Shown here piece after piece: positions 5,673-9,403 of a stretch of DNA of 9,403 bases (position 1 is the first letter of the stretch; each line of letters starts with the position of its first letter). The translations under genes and the position numbers were made by a program. Origin of the DNA: CAYSLC01 sp964431545. Its GTDB lineage: Bacteria > Desulfobacterota > Desulfobacteria > Desulfobacterales > JAABSP01. The DNA is taken from positions 1-9,403 of the forward strand of contig CAYSLC010000207.1 of NCBI GenBank assembly GCA_964431545.1, in the 5' to 3' direction. The notes under the pieces were generated by a model, which made no database searches, was not told the origin of the DNA, and saw nothing but the letters and a program-made list of their open reading frames with translations.

Positions 5673-8600
5673 CTAGAACCGATACCCGATGCCGAAGGCG
5701 AGGCCGGTGAATCCGACATGGCTGACGCCGCCCATGCCCTGGGTGTAGGCGCCTTCCAGGTCGAGGAACAGGGTCTCGGTGAGGTTGATTTCCGCGCCCA
5801 GGCCGAATCGGAGGGACGCGCCCGTGTGGTTTTGGGTACACGACCGGCCGCGGAAGGTCGCCTCCGTTTCAGCGTTCATCACGCCGATCCCCAGGGCGGC
5901 GTAGGGCCGGAAGGTCTGAAAGCCCGGATACGCTGCTTTTACCTGGACGGCGGCCTGGATCGCGTCCGTCTCGGTCCCGGCGCCGTCGTCGCCGGATTCA
6001 AAGGGCCAGACGTATTCGAAGACGCTTTCCAGCGAAACGGCCCGGTTGAGCCGAACGCCGGTCCGTAGCTGGACCCCGCCCGCGTCGTCGAAGGAGACCG
6101 GCGCCGGATTGTCGAAGCAGTCCCGGACATGGTCCTCGTCCAGGTTTTCAAAGGCGTAGAAGCCGTACACGCCCGCGTAGTAGGGCAAATCCGCGGCCCG
6201 GGCCGCGGGCGCGATCAGGATGACGGCGGCCAGGCAGAGAAACAGCGTTGTGATCCCGGATTTGCGCTTCGCTATAAAGCCCGGCAGGGCGCAGGCCGCG
6301 CCGATGAGCAGCAGGAGGAACGCGCCGGCGGCCGAACCGGTCCCGGCGGGGGTCGCGATGAAACAGCGTCCCCCCGAGCCGTCGCAGTCCAGGCCGTCGC
6401 AATCCACGCAGGGTCCCGGCGCGGCATCGGACGGGCCGGCGTGGGCGGGCGCCAGGGGGTCTTCGCCCCGTGCGACCTCGTCCCCGTCGCTCACGCCGTC
6501 TCCGTCGGTGTCGGCGTTTCGCGGGTCGGCGCCGGCGGCCCATTCGTCTGCGTTGGACAGGCCGTCCCCATCCGGATCCGCGTCGCCGTACAGGGCGATG
6601 ATGTCATGCAAGGCTTCCCACCAGTCGGGCAGGCCGTCCGCGTCGATGTCCTTGACCGGGTCGGCGGAGGTGGTCCGGGGGTCCATGGGATCGGCGCCGA
6701 AGATCAGTTCCTCGCCGTCCATTTCGCCGTCGCCGTCGGAGTCCGCTGTTTTGGGGGCCGTGCCCAGTATAAACTCAGACAGGTTGCTCACCCCGTCGCC
6801 GTCGGCGTCCGCCACAGCGTCGAAAGGATCGGCGGGGTCCAGGCCCCAGCGCTTTTCCCACCAGTCCGGCATGCCGTCGGCGTCGCTGTCCGGCGCGTCG
6901 GACGGGTCGCTGACGCTCCGATCCGCAGGATCGGTCCGGTTCAGCCGCTCTTCGCCGTCCGTGGCGCCGTCTCCGTCACTGTCCGGGTTGTCGGGCCGCG
7001 TCCCCTGGATATATTCATTCAGGTTGTCGATGCCGTCCCCGTCGGCGTCCAGGCCGGCGTCGGTCCCGTCGAAGGGATTGAGGCCGTGCCGGCTCTCCCA
7101 GTCGTCGTCCATTCCGTCGGCGTCGTCGTCCCGGATGGCGGCGGGGATTTCGGACGTGGTCGGGTCGGTCCCCTGATTGAATTCAACCAGGTTGTTGCAG
7201 CCGTCGCCGTCGCCGTCGGCGGCCGCGTCGTCGGGATTGCCGGGGTCGAGGCCGCTCACGATCTCCCAGTAATCGGGAAGGCCGTCGCCGTCAGCGTCGG
7301 TGGTCAGCGTGGATGTCCGGTCCAGCAGATCGGTGCCGGCGCCGGCTTCGGCGCCGTCGGTGTCGCCGTCGTTGTCGGTGTCCGGATCGGAAACGTCGGC
7401 GGCCAAGACGTATTCCTCGATGTTGACCAGACCGTCGCCGTCGGGGTCGGCCGCGGCGTCGGTCGGGTCGACGGGGTCCATGCCGGAGCGGTTTTCATAC
7501 CAGTCCGGAACCCCGTCGCCGTCGCTGTCGGCGGCCTCCTCGGGGGATTTCATGGCGGCGTCGAGGGGGTCGGTCCCGCTGTCCCACTCATCGCCGTCGT
7601 TGACGCCATCCCCGTCGGTGTCGGCCAGGGTCGGGTCGGTCCCGTTGACGTGTTCCGCCAGGTTGGGGAAACCGTCGCCGTCCGGGTCGGCCGCCCCGTC
7701 CGCGGGATCGTTGGGATCCAGCCCGTTGAGGGTCTCCCAGCGGTCGGGCATGCCGTCGCCATCGGCGTCGGAATCGTCGTCCAGGATGGTCCCCGCGCCC
7801 TCAGCGTCGGCGAGAACGGCGTTTGCGGGACTGCTCAGAACCACGGTGAAGCCTTCGTTATCTTCCGCCGCCGCATCTCCGTTAACGGCGACGACAACGG
7901 GCTTTTCCGTCTCCCCCGGTGCGAAGGTCAGGGTCCCGGACACGGCGCCGTAGTCGTTGTCCGCCTGGGCCGTTCCATCGGACGCAGCATATGCCACGGT
8001 CACGGTCCGGCCGCTGACCGCCGAGAGAGCGACGGTAAATGCCGCATCCACCGTACCGAGATCGCCTTCCACCACCTCGGCGTCGTTGATGGAAAGGGAC
8101 GGTTCCCCGTCATTGTCTTCAATGGTTCCGGTTCCATGGGCCTCGGCCAATATCGCGTTGGACGGATCGCTCAGATTCAGGGCAACGGTTTCGTCGTCTT
8201 CATCCAGCGCATCGCCCGTGACGGAAACCGTAACCGTTTTTTCCGTTTCTCCCGGTTCGAAGGTCAGGGTTCCGGAAACGGACGCGTAATCGTCTCCGGC
8301 CGAGGCCGTGCCGTCGGAAAGGGCGTAGTTGACCGTTGCGGCAAAACCGCTGGCCGGTGAGAGCGTGACGGTGAAATCCATGTCGACGGTTCCGGCGTCG
8401 CCTTCGGTCGCGGTCGCGTCATCCACCGTGATAGTAAAGCAGCCGCCGCTGTCGGACAGGTTGTTGGCCGCGCCGGGCGTGGCGCACCGGAGGCTGAAAT
8501 CCGCGCTGTTGTCATCGGTGTCGGTTCCGTCGGGATAACGGGAGATGCTGACAAACGGCTCAGTCGCACTGTCGGCGGTCGCGCCGGATATCTCTGTGTA

Positions 8601-9403
8601 CCCATCGGTGTCGCCGCCGTAGCTGACCCTGTCAGCGACCAGCGCGCCTTTTTTCAAGACCAGCGCGTCGGGGGCGCCGTCCTGGATGAAGTCATCGCCC
8701 AATTCGACGGCCTGGTCGCAGTTGGGCAGGCTGGTCAGCGCGTCGCAGATGACGAAATAATCGCCGGGCGCGAGGTCCACGTCGTCCAGTTCGATGGTCT
8801 GGTACGCTTCAGGGGCGCCGTTGTTGTCGTCGATCAGTTCCAGCGCGCATTCGCCGAGCCGGACGTTCGAATCGCCGGTGTTTTTGATTTCAATAAACTC
8901 CATCGCGTCTGCGTCGCCCTGATCCGGGTCGAATTCGTTGATGACCAGGTCGATCAGGTCGTAATAGACGCTGTTGTCCGCGCCCGTGCTCGTCGCGCTG
9001 TCGTTGCCGGCCTCGTCCTGGGCCGCGCCGGCTTTGACGGACGCGACAACGTCGCCGTCACCGGTCATGCCGCTGACTTCCACGGTGTAGGATGCGCCGC
9101 TTCCGCTCACCGCGGCCGTCAGAGTTCCGGGCGCCGTGCTGGCGCCGAGATCCACATCCGATTCGTCAAACCCGGTCACGGATTCGGCAAACGTGACGGT
9201 GAACGCGATGGGAATAGCGTTGGTCGGATCCGGCTGCCCAACCGCCTGTTCAACGGCGACGGCGGGGGCGCTCAGGTCGATGGTCAGTTCGTCGGCCGTG
9301 GGGTCGCTTTCGTTGCCGGCCTCGTCGGTGACGGTGACCTCGTAGGTATGTTCGCCCTCGTCTAAGGGTGTGGATGGCTTGCAGGACCAGGCGCCGTCCT
9401 GAG
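5673..9403 (-). CDS. Giant surface protein, 5'-partial: Ig-like, lamin tail, Calx-beta and TSP3 modules fused to an outer-membrane beta-barrel
   Basis: The frame is open to the right edge, so the start is outside the window; 1242 residues are visible. The GTG at 9179 is an internal Val inside an Ig-like domain, not a start. Modules in window coordinates: end of one Bap-type Ig-like domain (9401 to about 9265; GEHTYEVTVTDEAGN); a second Ig-like domain (about 9264-8960; DPTNAIPIAFTVTF, VTGFDESDVDL); lamin tail domain (about 8957-8460; LVINEFDPD); two Calx-beta domains (8441-8109, 8105-7773); six thrombospondin type 3-like units (7775-6423); four cysteines including a CFI box (6410-6363); a hydrophobic helix (about 6332-6270) then KRK; a signal-peptide-like segment to APAARA (6195); and a beta-barrel of about 173 residues (6194-5676) ending FGIGYRF, with alternating hydrophobics and terminal Phe typical of BAM substrates. 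Known of these families: calcium binding, adhesion and extracellular location. The joined sorting tail and internal signal peptide are odd and suggest fusion of two genes. Substrate or adhesion target is unknown. Confidence 0.9.
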   Translation of the reverse strand, partial: QDGAWSCKPSTPLDEGEHTYEVTVTDEAGNESDPTADELTIDLSAPAVAVEQAVGQPDPTNAIPIAFTVTFAESVTGFDESDVDLGASTAPGTLTAAVSGSGASYTVEVSGMTGDGDVVASVKAGAAQDEAGNDSATSTGADNSVYYDLIDLVINEFDPDQGDADAMEFIEIKNTGDSNVRLGECALELIDDNNGAPEAYQTIELDDVDLAPGDYFVICDALTSLPNCDQAVELGDDFIQDGAPDALVLKKGALVADRVSYGGDTDGYTEISGATADSATEPFVSISRYPDGTDTDDNSADFSLRCATPGAANNLSDSGGCFTITVDDATATEGDAGTVDMDFTVTLSPASGFAATVNYALSDGTASAGDDYASVSGTLTFEPGETEKTVTVSVTGDALDEDDETVALNLSDPSNAILAEAHGTGTIEDNDGEPSLSINDAEVVEGDLGTVDAAFTVALSAVSGRTVTVAYAASDGTAQADNDYGAVSGTLTFAPGETEKPVVVAVNGDAAAEDNEGFTVVLSSPANAVLADAEGAGTILDDDSDADGDGMPDRWETLNGLDPNDPADGAADPDGDGFPNLAEHVNGTDPTLADTDGDGVNDGDEWDSGTDPLDAAMKSPEEAADSDGDGVPDWYENRSGMDPVDPTDAAADPDGDGLVNIEEYVLAADVSDPDTDNDGDTDGAEAGAGTDLLDRTSTLTTDADGDGLPDYWEIVSGLDPGNPDDAAADGDGDGCNNLVEFNQGTDPTTSEIPAAIRDDDADGMDDDWESRHGLNPFDGTDAGLDADGDGIDNLNEYIQGTRPDNPDSDGDGATDGEERLNRTDPADRSVSDPSDAPDSDADGMPDWWEKRWGLDPADPFDAVADADGDGVSNLSEFILGTAPKTADSDGDGEMDGEELIFGADPMDPRTTSADPVKDIDADGLPDWWEALHDIIALYGDADPDGDGLSNADEWAAGADPRNADTDGDGVSDGDEVARGEDPLAPAHAGPSDAAPGPCVDCDGLDCDGSGGRCFIATPAGTGSAAGAFLLLLIGAACALPGFIAKRKSGITTLFLCLAAVILIAPAARAADLPYYAGVYGFYAFENLDEDHVRDCFDNPAPVSFDDAGGVQLRTGVRLNRAVSLESVFEYVWPFESGDDGAGTETDAIQAAVQVKAAYPGFQTFRPYAALGIGVMNAETEATFRGRSCTQNHTGASLRFGLGAEINLTETLFLDLEGAYTQGMGGVSHVGFTGLAFGIGYRF
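6195..6365 (-). other. Internal junction: CFI box, sorting-tail-like helix and signal-peptide-like segment
   Basis: Read on the minus strand, the frame passes from RCFIATPAG through a helix of about 20 hydrophobic residues (core FLLLLIGAACALPGF), then the basic turn AKRKSG, then a second hydrophobic core (TLFLCLAAVILIA) and APAARA followed by ADLPYY. The first part matches the tripartite plan of bacterial C-terminal sorting signals (motif, helix, basic residues), which normally end a protein. The second matches a Sec signal peptide with an AxA cleavage site, which normally begins one. No ATG, GTG or TTG occurs in frame between 6365 and 6195, so the barrel cannot easily be started separately with its signal. 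Confidence 0.75.
6423..7775 (-). repeat. Six tandem thrombospondin type 3-like units (calcium-binding Asp/Gly loops)
   Basis: Within the giant surface protein, six units of roughly 56-82 residues follow one another at about 7775-7533, 7532-7299, 7298-7131, 7130-6891, 6890-6651 and 6650-6423. A full unit reads DxDxDGxPDWWE, then GLDPxDPxDA, then DxDGDGxxNLxEY, then GTDP, then DxDGDGxxDGxE, then TDP. Each DxDxDG loop is of the EF-like calcium-binding kind known in type 3 repeats. Unit 3 lacks the last DxDGDGxxDGxE loop, and has Cys-Asn-Asn after its second loop. Unit 6 has a shortened first half. At DNA level this gives repeated runs of gtcgccgtcggcgtc-like sequence on the plus strand. These could be prone to recombination and assembly collapse. 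Confidence 0.9.
7773..8441 (-). repeat. Two tandem Calx-beta domains
   Basis: Two homologous modules of about 110 residues lie at 8441-8109 and 8105-7773 in the surface protein. Both show the family pattern: TEGDAGTV or VEGDLGTV near the start, DGTAxAxxDYxxVSGTLTF in the middle, PGETEK, an acidic DEDDE or AEDNEG loop, and GTIEDND or GTILDDD at the end. Calx-beta modules bind calcium and are common in bacterial adhesins. They lead directly into the type 3 repeats, so most of this half of the protein is expected to be calcium-stabilised. Confidence 0.9.

Noticed and set aside
6423..7775. CRISPR-like or intergenic tandem repeat array
   Set aside because: The repetition follows codons of Asp/Gly loops in an intact reading frame, with unequal unit lengths and no unique spacers.
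6129..8360. A 743-codon open frame on the plus strand opposite the surface-protein gene
   Set aside because: It is the antisense image of repeated Asp/Gly codons in the type 3 units, giving low-complexity Val-Gly-Val-Ala runs with no domain. The minus-strand frame has clear domains.
9177..9179. GTG as start codon of the surface-protein gene
   Set aside because: The frame stays open for 74 more codons to the window edge, and those codons encode the beginning of the same Ig-like domain plus part of another, so this is an internal Val.

Overview
The window reads as chromosomal DNA of a GC-rich Gram-negative bacterium. A deltaproteobacterium (Desulfobacterota, perhaps a sulfate reducer) is the best guess. 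It rests on the mix of large multi-domain phosphorelay kinases, a REC-GGDEF protein, Cache sensing, and a long secreted protein with Calx-beta, lamin-tail and thrombospondin type 3 modules and a CFI-box tail. This is inference: no rRNA or marker gene is present. All four main genes lie on the minus strand, so the order of transcription runs from high to low coordinates.

Region 1 (9403 down to 5673) is the 3' part of a very large surface-protein gene whose start lies beyond the right edge. From the visible N-side it encodes Bap-type Ig-like domains, a lamin tail domain, two Calx-beta domains, six thrombospondin type 3-like units rich in Asp/Gly calcium-binding loops, a cysteine cluster with a CFI box, a hydrophobic helix with a basic tail resembling a C-terminal sorting signal, then at once a second hydrophobic segment that looks like a complete signal peptide, and finally an approximately 173-residue outer-membrane beta-barrel ending in Phe. 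Two proteins therefore appear joined in one open frame, with the sorting tail of the first and the export signal of the second back to back. This is the most unusual thing in the window. A strong intrinsic terminator follows the gene.

Region 2 (5672 to 5443) is a compact intergenic region. It holds that terminator, then a near-consensus sigma70-type promoter, an approximately 115-base leader with a strong Shine-Dalgarno sequence serving one or two tiny leader ORFs, and the start of the next gene.

Region 3 (5442 to 17) looks like a three-gene signalling operon: a REC-GGDEF diguanylate cyclase, a periplasmic family 3 solute-binding protein with no transporter genes beside it, and an 1166-residue Cache-HAMP-HisKA-HATPase-REC-REC-HPt hybrid kinase. 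The inferred circuit is that a periplasmic ligand (sensed by the Cache domain, the binding protein, or both) drives the His-Asp-His-Asp relay. The phosphoryl group then passes from the HPt domain to the REC domain of the cyclase, setting c-di-GMP output. No RNA genes, CRISPR arrays, insertion sequences, attachment sites or origins were seen.
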